The notes: generated by a model not told the origin, from the sequence alone. DNA of 64,000 bases from Luteimicrobium album (GCF_030161555.1 NZ_BSUK01000001.1:2604001-2668000), one strand, 5' to 3'. Counted from the first letter of the stretch, positions 10,401-20,945 are shown. Numbers and translations: made by a program.

Positions 10401-10643
10401 TCCGAGGACCAACGGTCGTGCCGAACCCCGCCCGATGTCAAGCGCCTGTCGGGCGCCGTGACCGCCCCGCAACCTGAGCGAGAGGCAAAGGTGCTGGTCA
10501 GGGCGCTGGACATCCGCGCGTCGAGTCCGAATCGTTATCCCCGACACACGGCGGCGCGGGGCCCGGGGACGAGTGCTCGACGGGCAGCGGAGGCTGTGGA
10601 ACGCGTCGCGCGTGCGCGTGCGTAGGCTGGGGTCGTGCCAGCC

Positions 10644-12106
10644 ATGAGCGACCTCATCACCTCCGACGTGGATCTCACGCCCGCCGACGCCGAGTGGTTG
10701 CACCTGCTCGTGGGGGACTGGCAGGTCGTGTCCGACCTCGCGTTCGCCGACCTCGTGCTGTGGGTGCCCACGCGCGACGGCTCGTTCGAGGCGATCGCCC
10801 AGGCGCGGCCCTCGACCGGCGCCACGGTGCACTACGACGACGTCGTCGGGACGCGCCCGCCCGAGGGTCAGCTCCCGCAGCTCACCAAGGCCCTGACGAC
10901 GCGCGAGATCCACCGGGCGCGCGAACCGCGCTGGCTGGGTGCCTACGCGGTCCGCGAGGAGGCGATCCCCGTCGTCCATGACGGGCGCGCCATCGCCGTC
11001 CTCGCCCGGCAGACGAACCTCGGCTCGGGCCGGACCCCAGCCGGCTCGAGCTCAACTACGTGGAGGCCGCCGACGACATCGTCGCGATGATCGCGCGCGG
11101 CGAGTTCCCGTCGCCCGGCGCGGCGACCGGCCAGCGGCGCGGCGCCCCGCGCGTCGGCGACGGGCTGCTGCGCCTCAACTCGGAGGGCGAGGTGCTCTAC
11201 GCGAGCCCCAACGCGCTGAGCTGCTTCCATCGGCTCGGCGTCATCGGGCCGCTCGTGGGGCGTGCGCTCATCGAGATCACCACCGACCTCATCGAGCACC
11301 AGCCCCAGTCGACCGTCGACGAGGCCATGCCGCTCGTCGTCATGGGCCGCGCGCCGTGGCGGACCGAGATCGAGGCGCGCGGCGTCATGCTGTCGCTGCG
11401 AGCGCTCCCGCTCACCGAGCACGGCCAGCGGATCGGCGCGGTGCTGCTGTGCCGCGACGTCACCGAGCTGCGGCGACGCGAGCGCGACCTCATCACCAAG
11501 GACGCGACGATCCGCGAGATCCACCACCGCGTGAAGAACAACCTCCAGACCGTGGCCGCGCTGCTGCGGCTGCAGGCCCGGCGCATGGACGTGCCCGAGG
11601 CGAAGGAGGCGCTCGAGGAGGCGATGCGGCGTGTCGCGACCATCGCGATGGTCCACGAGAGCCTGTCGCAGACGCTCGACGAGGAGGTCGAGTTCGACGA
11701 CATGGTGTCGCGCGCGCTGCGCCTCGCGGCCGACGTCGCGTCGGCGGACACCCACGTCCGCACGGTGCGCGAGGGCGGCTTCGGGCTCGTGCCGGCGCAG
11801 GACGCGACCCCGCTCGCGCTCGTGCTGACCGAGCTGGTCACGAACGCCGTCGAGCACGGCTTTCCCGGCCGCCCGACGGGCACCGTCGAGATCGTCGCCG
11901 AACGGTCCGAGAACTCGCTCAAGGTCGTGGTCCGTGACGACGGCGTGGGCCTCGTCGACGGCAAGGGGCCGATGTCCGGGCTGGGGACGCAGATCGTCAA
12001 CACCCTCGTCTCGAACGAGCTCGGCGGCACCATCACCTGGAAGGACCGCGAGGGCGGCGGCACCGTGGTCGAGCTGGAGGTCCGCCTGCGCGTCGGGGGC
12101 AAATGA
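10644..12106 (+). CDS. pdtaS: PdtaS-like sensor histidine kinase
   Basis: The soluble kinase has an N-terminal GAF domain (VVSDLAFADLVLWV), a PAS domain (LNSEGEVLYASPNALSCFHR), a HisKA_2 dimerisation domain with the phosphorylated His in IREIHHRVKNNLQTVAALL, and an HATPase domain (LTELVTNAVEHGF, DDGVGL). This order and the motifs match mycobacterial PdtaS, which signals to an ANTAR RNA-binding regulator. No pdtaR-like gene is in the window. A frameshift near 11037 (one C missing from CCCC) is bridged as RTPSRLELNYVEAADD. I chose ATG 10644; an in-frame GTG at 10635 is possible. Confidence 0.9.
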
Positions 12107-12137
12107 GCCCGCCCGGCGCCGTCGGGCCCGGACGCGA

Positions 12138-12172
12138 CGAAGGCCGTCACCCCCGAGGGGTGACGGCCTTCG
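12138..12172. terminator. Bidirectional terminator between pdtaS and whiB1
   Basis: CGAAGGCCGTCACCCC and GGGGTGACGGCCTTCG form a perfect 16-bp stem with a 3-base loop, between two convergent genes. Confidence 0.85.
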
Positions 12173-12187
12173 TGCGGCGTGGTGGTG

Positions 12188-12436
12188 TCAGCCGGCGCGG
12201 CGGGCGCGCGCGGTGCGGCGCTTCAGCGCACGACGCTCGTCCTCCGACATGCCGCCCCAGACGCCCGCGTCCTGACCCGACTCGAGCGCCCACTTCAGGC
12301 AGGTGTCGACGACCTCGCACCGGCGGCAGACGGCCTTGGCCTCCTCGATCTGCAGCAGGGCCGGACCGGTGTTGCCGATCGGGAAGAAGAGCTCCGGGTC
12401 CTCGTCGAGGCATGCGGCACGGTGACGCCAGTCCAT
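12188..12436 (-). CDS. whiB1: WhiB1-type iron-sulfur transcriptional regulator
   Basis: This 82-residue protein is very close to mycobacterial WhiB1. Four cysteines at about residues 9, 37, 40 and 46 ligate a [4Fe-4S] cluster; they are followed by the WhiB signature GVWGGMSEDERRALKRR. WhiB1 proteins bind the primary sigma factor and control essential genes. ATG 12436 is preceded by AAGGAG with good spacing. It is monocistronic and convergent with pdtaS. Confidence 0.95.
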   Translation of the reverse strand: MDWRHRAACLDEDPELFFPIGNTGPALLQIEEAKAVCRRCEVVDTCLKWALESGQDAGVWGGMSEDERRALKRRTARARRAG

Positions 12437-12741
12437 CTCACGCTCCTTGTGGGCGGGGGAGATCCCTCGACGAGCAGGCCGGTGGGCGCGACAGAGCAAA
12501 GCCAGAGGGGCTTGGTGCGGGTGACGCAGAAGGTGCGTCGTGTCGAACGTCCGGGCGAACTCGCTTCTGGGTTCTGCGGGGGTTGTTGACTCTGAAATCA
12601 AGTCTCCCCGGAGGAGGCGCCCGGCACAAGAGTTACGACAAGGTTTCTTCGGGGTGACCGCGAGATCTTGGTCACATGTCCCACATCGTCGTCGCCGGCG
12701 GTTCCTCCTCGCCGCATGGACCCGTGCGGGACAATGGTCCG
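12437..12741. other. Intergenic leader of whiB1 and the divergent membrane gene
   Basis: These 305 bp must hold the whiB1 promoter on the reverse strand and that of the next gene on the forward strand. I see an imperfect TTGA/TCAA dyad near 12587-12603 (TTGACTCTGAAATCAAG) but no convincing promoter pair and no RNA gene. Confidence 0.4.
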
Positions 12742-13166
12742 GTGAGCACCCCCGCCCCGGCACCCGGCCGGCCCGAGCGTCCCTGGACCCTCCGCTGCCT
12801 CGTCGGGGGAACCCTGCTCGAGGCGGTCGGCCTCGCGGTCGGGGGGTCGTCGTCCTCGTCGAGCTCGTGCGCGGGAAGTCCGACGCCGCCGGCACGAGCA
12901 TCGCGCTCGTCGTCCTCGCGCTGGCCCTCGCCGCCCTCCTCGGTGCGGCCGGCCGGGCGCTGCACGGGGGTGCGCGGTGGGCGCGGTCGCCCGTCGCGAC
13001 CTGGCAGATCCTCCAGGGGCTCGTCGGGGTGACGTGGTGGCAGGAGACCCGGTCGCCGTGGGCCGGGCTGCTCGTCCTCGTGTCCGTGGTGCTGCTGGTC
13101 CTCCTCATGGTCCCGAGCGTCGTCGCGCTCACCACCGACCGGGCTCCGCGGGACGGCGACGCGTAG
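12742..13166 (+). CDS. Small membrane protein of unknown function
   Basis: A protein of about 142 residues with four predicted membrane segments (for example LVLALALAALLGAAGRAL and LLVLVSVVLLVLLMVPSVV). The frame is broken near 12843, where one more G in GGGGGG joins LEAVGLAVGG to VVVLVELVRG; the two halves then form one coherent hydrophobic protein. GTG 12742 is the best start. I do not recognise the family beyond a general actinobacterial membrane protein. It is followed after 20 bp by another membrane protein, possibly co-transcribed. Confidence 0.65.
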
Positions 13167-13185
13167 CTTCGCTAGCCTCGCTCAG

Positions 13186-13686
13186 GTGACGCACACCCTT
13201 CTCGAAGGCTGGTCCGACTTCGGCGTCGCCGCGGCCGGCGCGACCGCGGCGCTCGCGGGGCTGCTCGTCGTCGCGATGTCGGTGAACGTCGCCGAGATCA
13301 TGGGCTCGAAGGTCACCGTGGCGGGCGCCCGCACGACCATCGCGTCGCTCGTCCTCGCGATCGCGGCGTCCCTCCTGATCCTGCCCGCCGGCCAAACGCT
13401 CGGCGGCCTGGGCATCCCGGCCCTGGTCCTCGCCGTGGCGGCCTCGTTCGTGCAGGTGGCGGCCATCCGCACGCAGGGGCACGCCGAGGCGGAGGGCATG
13501 ACCACCGGGGTCCGGGCCGTGAGCATCGGCCTCGCGGCCGCCGAGCACGTCCCGTTCCTCGTGGGCGCGGTCCTGCTCGTCGCCGGCGTCGACGCGGGCC
13601 TGTGGTGGCTCGTGGTCGGGATCGTCGCCGTCGTCGTCTCCTCGATGGTGAACGCCTGGGTCCTGCTCATCGAGGTCCGCCGCTAG
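13186..13686 (+). CDS. Hypothetical five-helix membrane protein
   Basis: A 166-residue protein made almost entirely of about five hydrophobic segments, beginning WSDFGVAAAGATAALAGLLVV and ending with a short charged tail (VLLIEVRR). The start is GTG 13186. The sequence gives no catalytic motif and I assign no function. It converges with the ABC exporter permease, separated by a hairpin. Confidence 0.7.
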   Translation: MTHTLLEGWSDFGVAAAGATAALAGLLVVAMSVNVAEIMGSKVTVAGARTTIASLVLAIAASLLILPAGQTLGGLGIPALVLAVAASFVQVAAIRTQGHAEAEGMTTGVRAVSIGLAAAEHVPFLVGAVLLVAGVDAGLWWLVVGIVAVVVSSMVNAWVLLIEVRR

Positions 13687-13701
13687 CGCGACGGCTGGAG
13701 C

Positions 13702-13730
13702 CGGGCGGGGAGGTGTGCCCTCCCCGCCCG
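13702..13730. terminator. Hairpin between convergent genes
   Basis: CGGGCGGGGA pairs with TCCCCGCCCG (10 bp, 9-base loop), centred between two converging stop codons. Confidence 0.7.
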
Positions 13731-13737
13731 ACGGTGG

Positions 13738-16326
13738 CTACTCGACGGCGAGCGCCGCCACCGGCGACGTCCTGGCCGCGCTCCGCCCCGGCAGCGCGGA
13801 CGCAGCGAGCCCCGCGACGAGAGCGACCACGAGGACGACGCCGATCGTGGACCACGGCACCACGAGCGGCGTGGACCCGAACGAGCCGAGGGCCGCGGCG
13901 GCCCCCGCCCAGCCGTACGCCACACCGAGGACGATCCCGACGACGGCGCCGACGCCCGCGATGAGCATGCCTTCCTGCGCGAGCATCCACCGGAGCTGGC
14001 CGCGCGTGAGCCCGATCGCTCGGAGGGTCGCGGACTCGCGCCGCCGCTCCAGGACGGACAGGGACAGGGTGTTGGCGACCCCGACCAGCGCGATCACGAC
14101 GGCGACGGCGAGCAGGCCGAGGACGATCGCGAGGATCGTGTCGACGACCTTCTCCATGTCGGCGTGCTGGGCGGCGGGCCCCACGACGCTGATCGAGGAG
14201 TCCTGGTCGGCGACCGCGTCCTGGACGGCGGCGAGCGTGTCGGCCGCGTCGGCGTGGTCCGCGAAGGCGAGCCACGCGGTGTCGGGGGCGACGTGCGGCG
14301 CGACCCGCGCGAAGACCGCAGGCGTCACGTAGGCGCCGACGTCGCCGAGATCCACGACGCGCACCTGGAGCCGCACGGACGGGCCGGTCGGGTCGCCGTC
14401 GTCGTCCGCTGCACGCAGCGTCACGGTGTCGCCGTCCTCGAGCTTGGTCGACCCGAGGTCGCGCGATGCGGGGTTGACCGCGATCTCGCGGTCGTCCAGC
14501 CCGGCGAGCGCCTCCGGCGTGCGGAGCACCTCGCGGCCGGCGGCGGGCTCCACGCCCTCGAGCTCGATGCCCGACGACGTGCCTCCCGACGTGAGCGTCG
14601 CGTTGGCCCGGCTGACCGGGACGACCCGGCGCACGCCGTCGACGTCGGCGAGCGTCGACTGCAGGGCCGAGGTCATCTCGCCCGGCCCGTCGCCCGACCC
14701 GTACGACGTGACGATCGCGTCGACCGGGTAGTGCTCGTCGAGCGTGGAGCCGAGCGCGACGCGTGCGCTGGCCGCACCGGTGGCCATCATGGCGACGAGG
14801 GTGACGCCGATGAGCAGCGCGGTGCTGGTCGCCGTCGTGCGGCGGGGGTTGCGGAGCGTGTTGGCGGCCGCGAGCCGTGAGCTGGCGCCGGCCTTCCCGA
14901 GCGCGGTGCCCGCAGCGTGGACGACGCGCGGCATCCAGAACACCGACCCGACGAGGATGCCGACGAAGGAGACGGCACCGCCGAGGACGCCGAGCGCCAG
15001 CCCGATCTCGGGCGAGCCCTGGGTCCCGGCGAGGACGGCGACGGCGAGGAGCAGGAGCCCGCCGACGGTCGCGAGGAGCGCGAGCGTACCGCGGACGCGA
15101 CCGGCCCGGCTGGTCAGCGTCGGCGCCTCGGCCGGGCGCAGCGCCGCAAGGGGCGCGACACGTGTCGCGGTGCGTGCGGGCGCGAGGCTCGCGACGATCG
15201 TCACGACGGTCCCGACCACGAGCGGGACCACCACCGCGACGGGGGAGACGTCGATGGAGGACGGGAGCGGCGTCGTCGTGCGGCTCCTCAGCACGGTGAG
15301 GACGAGCTGTGCGAGGCCCGTCCCGAGCACCACGCCGACGGCCGACCCGACGAGCCCGAGGACGCCGGCCTCGAAGACGACCGACCGACCGAGCTGGCCC
15401 TTCGACGCGCCGACGCAGCGCAGGAGCGCGAGGGTGCGGGCGCGCTGCGCGACGAGCACCTGGAACGTGTTCGCGATGACGAGCGCCGCGACGACGAGCG
15501 CGATCGCCGCAAAGGTGAGGACCACGTAGGTGAAGACGTCGTCGTCGCCGGTCGCCTGGGCGGCCAGCTCGCGGGCCAGGGCGTCGCGCGTGAGGACGCG
15601 GGCGCCGTCGGGCAGGGACAGCGCGCTGAGCGCGTCGCTCGCCTGGGCCGTGGAGGCGTGGGCGTCGAGGGCGACCAGGACGGCGGGGTACGTGACGGTC
15701 GCACCCGGCCCGGCCTCGACGTCCTGCCAGTGCCGGAGCGTCGAGGCGGTCACGATCCCTGCGCCGCCCGACGCGGTCCAGGCGCCGTACGGGTCGTCGA
15801 GGGTCCCGACGACCCGCAGCCGGCGGCTCTCGGCGGGCGGCTGGGCTCCCTGGGAGTCGTACGCGCCCGTGACGGTCACGGTGACCGTGTCGCCGACCTC
15901 GACCCCGAGGCGCTCCGCCTGACCGACGGGCAGGGCGACCTCGTCGTCGGAGGCCGGGAACGCGCCGTCGTGCACGCGCTGGGGCTCGAGCCGGGTGTCG
16001 CTCGGGAGGCCCGTGAACGCGCTGTTGAGGGTCTTGCCGTGGGCGGCGACGTCCTCCCAGCTCATCGCGCGGGGTGCCGCGGCAGCGACGCCCGGGGTCG
16101 CCGCGACGTCCGCGACGTCCTTCGCCCCCAGCTGCTCGCCGTCGGCGGTCACCACGAGGTCGGCGCGCGCGTACGGGGCGGCGACCGAGTCGGTCGTGGC
16201 GGTGCGGATGAGGTCGGACGCGACGAGGGTCGCGGCGACGAAGCCCGTGCCGATCGCGATCGCGATGCCCGCGGCGGCGAGCCGTGCGACGCTGCGGCGC
16301 ATCTGCGCGAGCGTGAGCCGGATCAT
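13738..16326 (-). CDS. ABC transporter permease with two FtsX/MacB-like domains
   Basis: This 862-residue membrane protein has an N-terminal helix ([21 protein letters not shown]), a large extracytoplasmic domain and two FtsX-type four-helix units, near residues 260-410 and 730-860. Such duplicated permeases work with one MacB-like ATPase in lipoprotein, peptide or antibiotic efflux and sensing. Its ATG at 16326 overlaps the restored stop of the ATPase gene. It probably forms one functional unit with the two-component system at 18.7-20.8 kb, now separated by the DUF559 gene. Confidence 0.88.
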   Translation of the reverse strand: MIRLTLAQMRRSVARLAAAGIAIAIGTGFVAATLVASDLIRTATTDSVAAPYARADLVVTADGEQLGAKDVADVAATPGVAAAAPRAMSWEDVAAHGKTLNSAFTGLPSDTRLEPQRVHDGAFPASDDEVALPVGQAERLGVEVGDTVTVTVTGAYDSQGAQPPAESRRLRVVGTLDDPYGAWTASGGAGIVTASTLRHWQDVEAGPGATVTYPAVLVALDAHASTAQASDALSALSLPDGARVLTRDALARELAAQATGDDDVFTYVVLTFAAIALVVAALVIANTFQVLVAQRARTLALLRCVGASKGQLGRSVVFEAGVLGLVGSAVGVVLGTGLAQLVLTVLRSRTTTPLPSSIDVSPVAVVVPLVVGTVVTIVASLAPARTATRVAPLAALRPAEAPTLTSRAGRVRGTLALLATVGGLLLLAVAVLAGTQGSPEIGLALGVLGGAVSFVGILVGSVFWMPRVVHAAGTALGKAGASSRLAAANTLRNPRRTTATSTALLIGVTLVAMMATGAASARVALGSTLDEHYPVDAIVTSYGSGDGPGEMTSALQSTLADVDGVRRVVPVSRANATLTSGGTSSGIELEGVEPAAGREVLRTPEALAGLDDREIAVNPASRDLGSTKLEDGDTVTLRAADDDGDPTGPSVRLQVRVVDLGDVGAYVTPAVFARVAPHVAPDTAWLAFADHADAADTLAAVQDAVADQDSSISVVGPAAQHADMEKVVDTILAIVLGLLAVAVVIALVGVANTLSLSVLERRRESATLRAIGLTRGQLRWMLAQEGMLIAGVGAVVGIVLGVAYGWAGAAAALGSFGSTPLVVPWSTIGVVLVVALVAGLAASALPGRSAARTSPVAALAVE

Positions 16327-17148
16327 CGGGGGCCACCGTGGCGTCGTCGAGCGAGCGCAGGGCGTCGAGGCCGGCGAGCGCGGCCTCGGGCGTCGGGTCC
16401 TGGATGTCGCCCGCGACGCGGCCGTCGGCGAGCAGGACGACACGGTCCGCGTACGCGGCGGCCGAGGGTCGTGCGTGACCATGACGATCGTGCGGCCGAG
16501 CTCGCGCACCGAGCGGCGCAGGAAGCTCAGCACCTCCGCGCCGGAGCGCGAGTCGAGGTTGCCCGTCGGCTCGTCCGCGAACACCACCTCGGGCTTCGTG
16601 ATCAGGGCGCGCGCGATCGCGACGCGCTGCTGCTGGCCGCCCGAGAGCTCCGACGGGCGGTGCGTGAGGCGCTGCCCCAGCCCCAGCGTCTCGACGAGGA
16701 TCTCGAGCCACGCCCGGTCCACGGCGCCGTTCGCGAGCTCGACCGGGAGCGTGATGTTCTGCTCCGCCGTGAACATGGGCAGCAGGTTGAACGACTGGAA
16801 CACGAAGCCCACCCGCTCGCGGCGCAGCAGCGTGAGCTCCTTGTCGGTGAGGTGCGTGACCTCCGTGCCGCCCAGGTACGCGCTGCCGCTCGTCGCAGAG
16901 TCGAGGCCCGCGAGCAGGTGCATGAGCGTCGACTTGCCCGAGCCCGACGGCCCCATGATCGCCGTGAACGCGCCGGCCTCGAAGTCCACGTCGACGGCGT
17001 CGAGCGCGCGCACCGCCGCCTCGCCGCGGCCGTACGTCTTGGTCAGGGCGCGGGCCCGGACCGCGACCGGGCTCGCGGGAGGCTGCAGCACGGACGCCGC
17101 GGGCGGGGCGGACGTCGTCGTCGGGGCGGGCTGGTCGGACGGGGCCAC
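16323..17148 (-). CDS. ABC transporter ATP-binding protein (MacB/LolD-like)
   Basis: The ATPase carries Walker A (GPSGSGKST), the Q-loop [10 protein letters not shown], the signature [15 protein letters not shown], Walker [14 protein letters not shown] and the H-loop MVTHDP. GTG 17148 is preceded by GAAGGAG. Two single-base losses disturb the 3' end: one near 16468 (restoring [19 protein letters not shown]) and one in the CCCCC run near 16329, after which the protein stops at a TGA overlapping the permease ATG. A Pro/Ala-rich N-terminal tail of about 30 residues precedes the domain. It supplies energy for the downstream permease. Confidence 0.88.
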
Positions 17149-17313
17149 GGTGGCTCCTTCGGTCGGTGCAGGGTCTGGACGGGCCGGGGCGGGCCGTGCC
17201 CTCGACGCTACGGAAGGCGCCGAGGCGCCCGCGTCGCCCGGCGGTCGGGTCGATCGACGGCGGGGGTCATCCTCAGGTCGTACCCGGTCCGTGCCCGCAC
17301 CCACCCAGCGTCG

Positions 17314-17355
17314 TGTCAGAACGTGCTTCACGTATACGGGTGCCAGGTTCTGACA
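17314..17355 (+). repeat. 42-bp palindromic element, copy 2
   Basis: The ends are TGTCAGAACGTG and GGTTCTGACA; the core is CACGTATACGGGTG. It is the left half of a dimer, with 20 bp to copy 3. Confidence 0.9.
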
Positions 17356-17375
17356 CGTCCGTCGCGCACCCGGGT

Positions 17376-17417
17376 TGTCAGAACGAGAGTCCCGTATACG
17401 GGCGCTCGGGTCTGACG
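17376..17417 (+). repeat. 42-bp palindromic element, copy 3
   Basis: The ends are TGTCAGAACGAG and GGGTCTGACG, and the core is the perfect palindrome CCCGTATACGGG. The right arm carries the variant GTCTGACG also seen in copy 7, the right half of another dimer. Confidence 0.88.
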
Positions 17418-17618
17418 GCCCGACGACGGAGCCCGGTCCGGGCGGTGACCTCACCTCGGATCGGGGTGGGGTCGGGTCCCGGTGGTGGCCGCCACCGGGG
17501 CGCACGCGAGTCGTCCCACGGGGCGGAGGCTGCGCACAAGCGAGCGTTGCGGGTGGTCGTCCACAGGCCACGACACCCCACCCCCGAGCGACCGCCCGAC
17601 CCACCACCCTTGGGATCC

Positions 17619-18606
17619 ATGACCGGTCGGCCCGACGTCCTCGACGTCGTCCCCGGGCTGCGCGAGCTCGCGGCCCGTCAGCACGGCGTGTGCTCCCGCC
17701 GTCAGCTCGCGGCCCTCGGCGTCACGGCTCGCCACGTCGACTATCAGGTGGCGGCCCGGCGCTGGCGGCTCGTCGCGCCTGAGATCCTCGTCCTGCACTG
17801 CGGACCGCTGATCCGTGAGGCGCGGTACTGGGCCGCGGTGCTCGGGGCGGAGACCGTCCCGGTGGCGCTCGCGTGCTGGACGGCGCTCGAGCTGCACGGG
17901 CTTCGCGGCTGGCATCGCGAGCCGGTGCACGTCGTCGTCCCGCGAGGCGACAAACCGGCTCGGTTCCCGTGGCTCGTCGTGCACGAGTCCCGCCGGCACG
18001 ATGCGGGAGACGTGACGGTCAGTGCCGGGCTCCCCGCGCACGGGATCGAGCGGGCCGCGATCGACGCGGCGGCGTGGCAGCGGTCGTGGCGCACCGCCTC
18101 GGGGCTGATGGCGGCGGTGGTCCAGCAGCGGCTCACGACGCCCGACGCTCTGCTGGGCGAGCTCGAGCGCGCAGGGCCGGATCCGGCACCGGCGGACGAT
18201 GCAGCTCGCGCTGCTCGACGTGATCGGTGGCGCGCAGTCGCTCGAGGAGATCGACTTCGCCCGGCTGTGCCGGCGCGCCGGGCTGCCGGAGCCGTCGCGG
18301 CAGGAACGTCGTCGGGACGCCCGCGGCAAGGTGCGTTTCCTCGACGTGGAGTGGCGGCTGCGGGGAGGTGGACGGCTGGTCGTGGAGGTGGACGGCGTCG
18401 GGCACATGGAGCGCGAGCAGTGGTACGACGACCTGCTGCGCGACGCCGAGCTCGGGTCGGACAGCCGCACGGTGCGGATCCGCATCCCCGCGGGGGCGGC
18501 ACGGCACGAGCCGGAGCGCGTGCTCGCGATCGTCCGGGGCCACCTCGCCGCCCTCGACCGCCGACCTGTCAGAACGTGGGACCCGTATACGGGAAGCTCG
18601 TTCTGA
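17619..18606 (+). CDS. DUF559-domain protein with AbiEi-like N-terminal winged helix
   Basis: The protein, about 329 residues, has an N-terminal AbiEi-antitoxin-like winged helix (RQHGVCSRRQLAALGVTARH) and a C-terminal DUF559 domain of the Vsr/PD-(D/E)XK nuclease fold. The candidate active-site strand is RLVVEVDGVGHMEREQW, followed by the conserved D..LRDAEL. A frameshift near 18172 separates the halves; the restored join reads QGRIRHRRTMQLALLD. ATG 17619 is the best start. Such genes are abundant and of unknown role in actinobacteria. The last codons and the TGA stop lie inside palindromic element 4. The gene runs opposite to both neighbours and splits a two-component system from its likely ABC exporter. 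Confidence 0.75.
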
Positions 18607-18608
18607 CA
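18567..18608 (+). repeat. 42-bp palindromic element, copy 4
   Basis: This is the most symmetric copy: TGTCAGAACG and CGTTCTGACA are 10-bp inverted arms around the palindromic core CCCGTATACGGG, with 5-base spacers on each side. It overlaps the end of the DUF559 gene and supplies its stop codon. Confidence 0.92.
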
Positions 18609-18628
18609 CGAGGGTGGCGATGCTGACC

Positions 18629-18670
18629 TGTCAGAACATGAAGGCCCCCGACGTGCCTCACGTTCTGACA
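18629..18670 (+). repeat. 42-bp palindromic element, copy 5
   Basis: The arms TGTCAGAAC and GTTCTGACA are intact, but the centre has diverged (GGCCCCCGACGTGCC). It stands 20 bp after copy 4 and 15 bp before the stop codon of the response regulator on the other strand. Confidence 0.88.
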
Positions 18671-18685
18671 GGTCCAGGGACAGGG

Positions 18686-19428
18686 TCAGTCCGGGGAGCC
18701 CGGGCGCACCAGACCCGCCTCGTACGCCGTGACGACGGCCTGCACGCGGTCGCGCGCGCCCAGCTTCGCGAGGATCCGCCCGACGTGCGTCTTCACGGTC
18801 GCCTCGGCCACGAACAGCTCGGCGGCGATCTCCAGGTTCGACCGGCCGCGCGCCATGAGGACCAGCACCTCGCGCTCGCGGTCGGTGAGCTGGTCGAGGG
18901 CGTGCTGCGCGTCGGGGTCGACGGCGGCGTCGGCGGGCAGGGCGGTCACGAGGTGCTCGAGAAGCCGGCGCGTCGACGACGGCGCGATGACCGCATCCCC
19001 GGCATGGACGGTCCGGATCGCGGCGAGCATCTCCTCCGGGGTGCGTCCTTGAGGAGGAACCCGCTCGCGCCCGCCCGGATCGCCTCGAGCACGTACTCGT
19101 CGAGGTCGAACGTGGTGAGCACGATGACCCGCGGGACCGCGGCACCCGTCTCGGCGGCGCCGGCCGTGAGCTGCGCGGTGGCGCTGAGACCGTCGAGGGT
19201 GGGCATGCGGACGTCCATGAGGACGACGTCGACGGGGTGCGACGCGAGGAGCCGCAGCGCCTGCGCACCGTCCCCGGCCTCGACGACGACCTCCAGGTCG
19301 GGCTGCGAGTCGATGACCATGCGGAACCCGGCACGGACGAGCTGCTGGTCGTCGACGAGCGCCACCCGCACGGGCGCACCGCTTCCCGCGCCCGCACCCT
19401 CGGTCGGACCGTTCCCCTGAGCGCTCAC
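18686..19428 (-). CDS. NarL/LuxR-family response regulator
   Basis: An N-terminal receiver domain (VALVDDQQLVRAGFRM, phosphoacceptor Asp in VLMDVRMPTLDG, FLLKDAP) is followed by a LuxR helix-turn-helix (LTDREREVLVLMARGRSNLE). A frameshift near 19043 is bridged by one C as KDAPPEEMLAAIRTV. The start GTG overlaps the stop of the histidine kinase gene (GTGA at 19425-19428), so the two are translationally coupled. The likely target is the ABC exporter encoded further along the same strand. Confidence 0.9.
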
Positions 19429-20773
19429 GTGCCGGACTCTACCGGGGTGCCGCCGTCGGGCTCGGGGACGGCGAAGCCGCCGTCAGGCAGCCGGGACGGG
19501 AGCTCGAGGTGCACGCGGTAGCCGCCGCCCGGGCGCGGCCCGGTGGCCACGGTCCCCCGAAGACGGCGGCCCGCTCGCGCATCCCGAGCAGCCCGTACCC
19601 ACCGCCGTCGCTCGCGGCTGCCGCCCCGCGGCCGTCGTCCTGGACGTCGAGCACGACGGCGTCCGCGTCCCACCGCAGGACCACGGTCACGTTCGGCGAC
19701 GGGCCGGCGTGCTTGAGGACGTTGGTGAGCGCCTCCTGGGCGACGCGGAAGATCGTGAGTGCCGCACCCGGCGGGAGCTGTCGCGGCGTGCCGACCCGGA
19801 CGAGCGACACGCGGGGCCCGCCGGCACGTACCTGCTCGACGAGCGCCTCGAGCCCCTCGACCGACGGTTGCGGCGCGAGCGCGGTGGGTGCGCTCGGTAC
19901 GGCGGGTGCGTCTGCGGGCCGAGGGGCGCGCCCTGCTCCGCGGCCACCTGCGGCTTCCCCGCCCCCGACGACGACGCCGCCGGGCGCCGGCGGGCCGTCC
20001 GTGTCGGCGCGCAGCACGCCGAGGATGCGCCGCATGTCGGCGAGGGCGGCGCGGCCGGTCTCGGCGATCGTCGTGAGCGACCGCTCGGGGGCGGTGGGGT
20101 CGGTGGCGGCCGCGTACCGGCCGCCGTCGGCCTGCGCGATCATCACGGACAGCGAGTGCGCGACGATGTCGTGGAGCTCGCGTGCGATCCGGGTCCGCTC
20201 GGCGGAGGTCGCGAGCCGGGTCTGCTGGTCGCGCTCGACCTCGAGCCGCTCGGCGCGGTCGCGCAGGGCCTCGAGGGTCTCGCGGCGCGACCGCCGGACG
20301 AGGCCGAACGCCCACACGGCCAGGAGGACGACGCCGCCGAAGACCGCGAGCACCACGGCCTGGCGCGCGGCGGCGGTGGCTCCGAGGCCGCGGTCCGCCA
20401 TGAGCGCGGAGGCGACGAGGACGCCGAGGAGCCCCGTGCCGATGGCCGTCCGGTGCGCCCAGCGGGGCCCGACGACGGTGACGGAGTACAGCGCCACGGG
20501 CACCGCGACGACCGAGGCGACCGACGCGCTCTGGTCGACCATGAGCTGGACCAGGGCCAGCGCGTAGACGGTGGCGACCGAGGCGGCCGGCCGGGTCCGC
20601 CGCCACGCGAGCGCGACGCACAGCGCGAGCGCGAACCAGACCCCGCCGTGCGTGGACATGCCCTCGGCGGCGCTCGCCGCGACGAGGAACAACGCGAGGG
20701 CGGCCGCACCGGTCGCGTCGACGCCGAACCGGTGCTGCTCGGTCCAGCGCGTGGCGTTCTCGTACCAGCCCAT
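19425..20773 (-). CDS. NarL-type sensor histidine kinase (DesK-like)
   Basis: Several N-terminal membrane segments (for example AALALFLVAASAAEG, VASVVAVPVALYSVTVV, VVLAVFGGVVLLAVWAF) are followed by a HisKA_3 domain with the phosphoacceptor His in RTRIARELHDIVAHSLSVM and an HATPase domain (FRVAQEALTNVLKHA, GYGLLGMRERA). A Gly/Ala/Pro-rich insert of about 40 residues sits between them. A frameshift near 19557 is repaired by one G, giving VFGGTVATGPRPGGGYRV. ATG 20773 is chosen because MGWYENATRW leads directly to the first helix. Confidence 0.88.
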
Positions 20774-20945
20774 CGCCTCAGCGTAGGATCGGCGAGGCGG
20801 ACGGCGCGTCCGCCCGGGGGCGACCCGTCGGCGTGCCACGTGCTCCTGCGGGTGTACGGGACGTCAGGTCGCGGCCCCGGGACGGTACGGACGAGTTCCC
20901 GCGAAACGGGAGACTCCGGTCCGGGGGATGCTCTAGCATGGCCTA

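Larger units (their letters stand above)
17149..17618. other. Intergenic region with a palindromic-element dimer
   Basis: This 470-bp gap between divergent genes contains palindromic elements 2 and 3 and no credible protein gene. It must also hold the promoters of the ATPase gene and the DUF559 gene, but I cannot point to clear motifs. Confidence 0.6.

Noticed and set aside
12560-12610. Small RNA or riboswitch in the whiB1 leader
   Set aside because: A weak TTGA/TCAA dyad is visible but no conserved riboswitch elements or stable fold can be recognised by eye.
17314-18670. The repeated TGTCAGAAC units as a CRISPR array
   Set aside because: Only two units occur per site, the spacers are 20 bp and the units are scattered over 36 kb next to gene ends. 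No cas gene is in the window.
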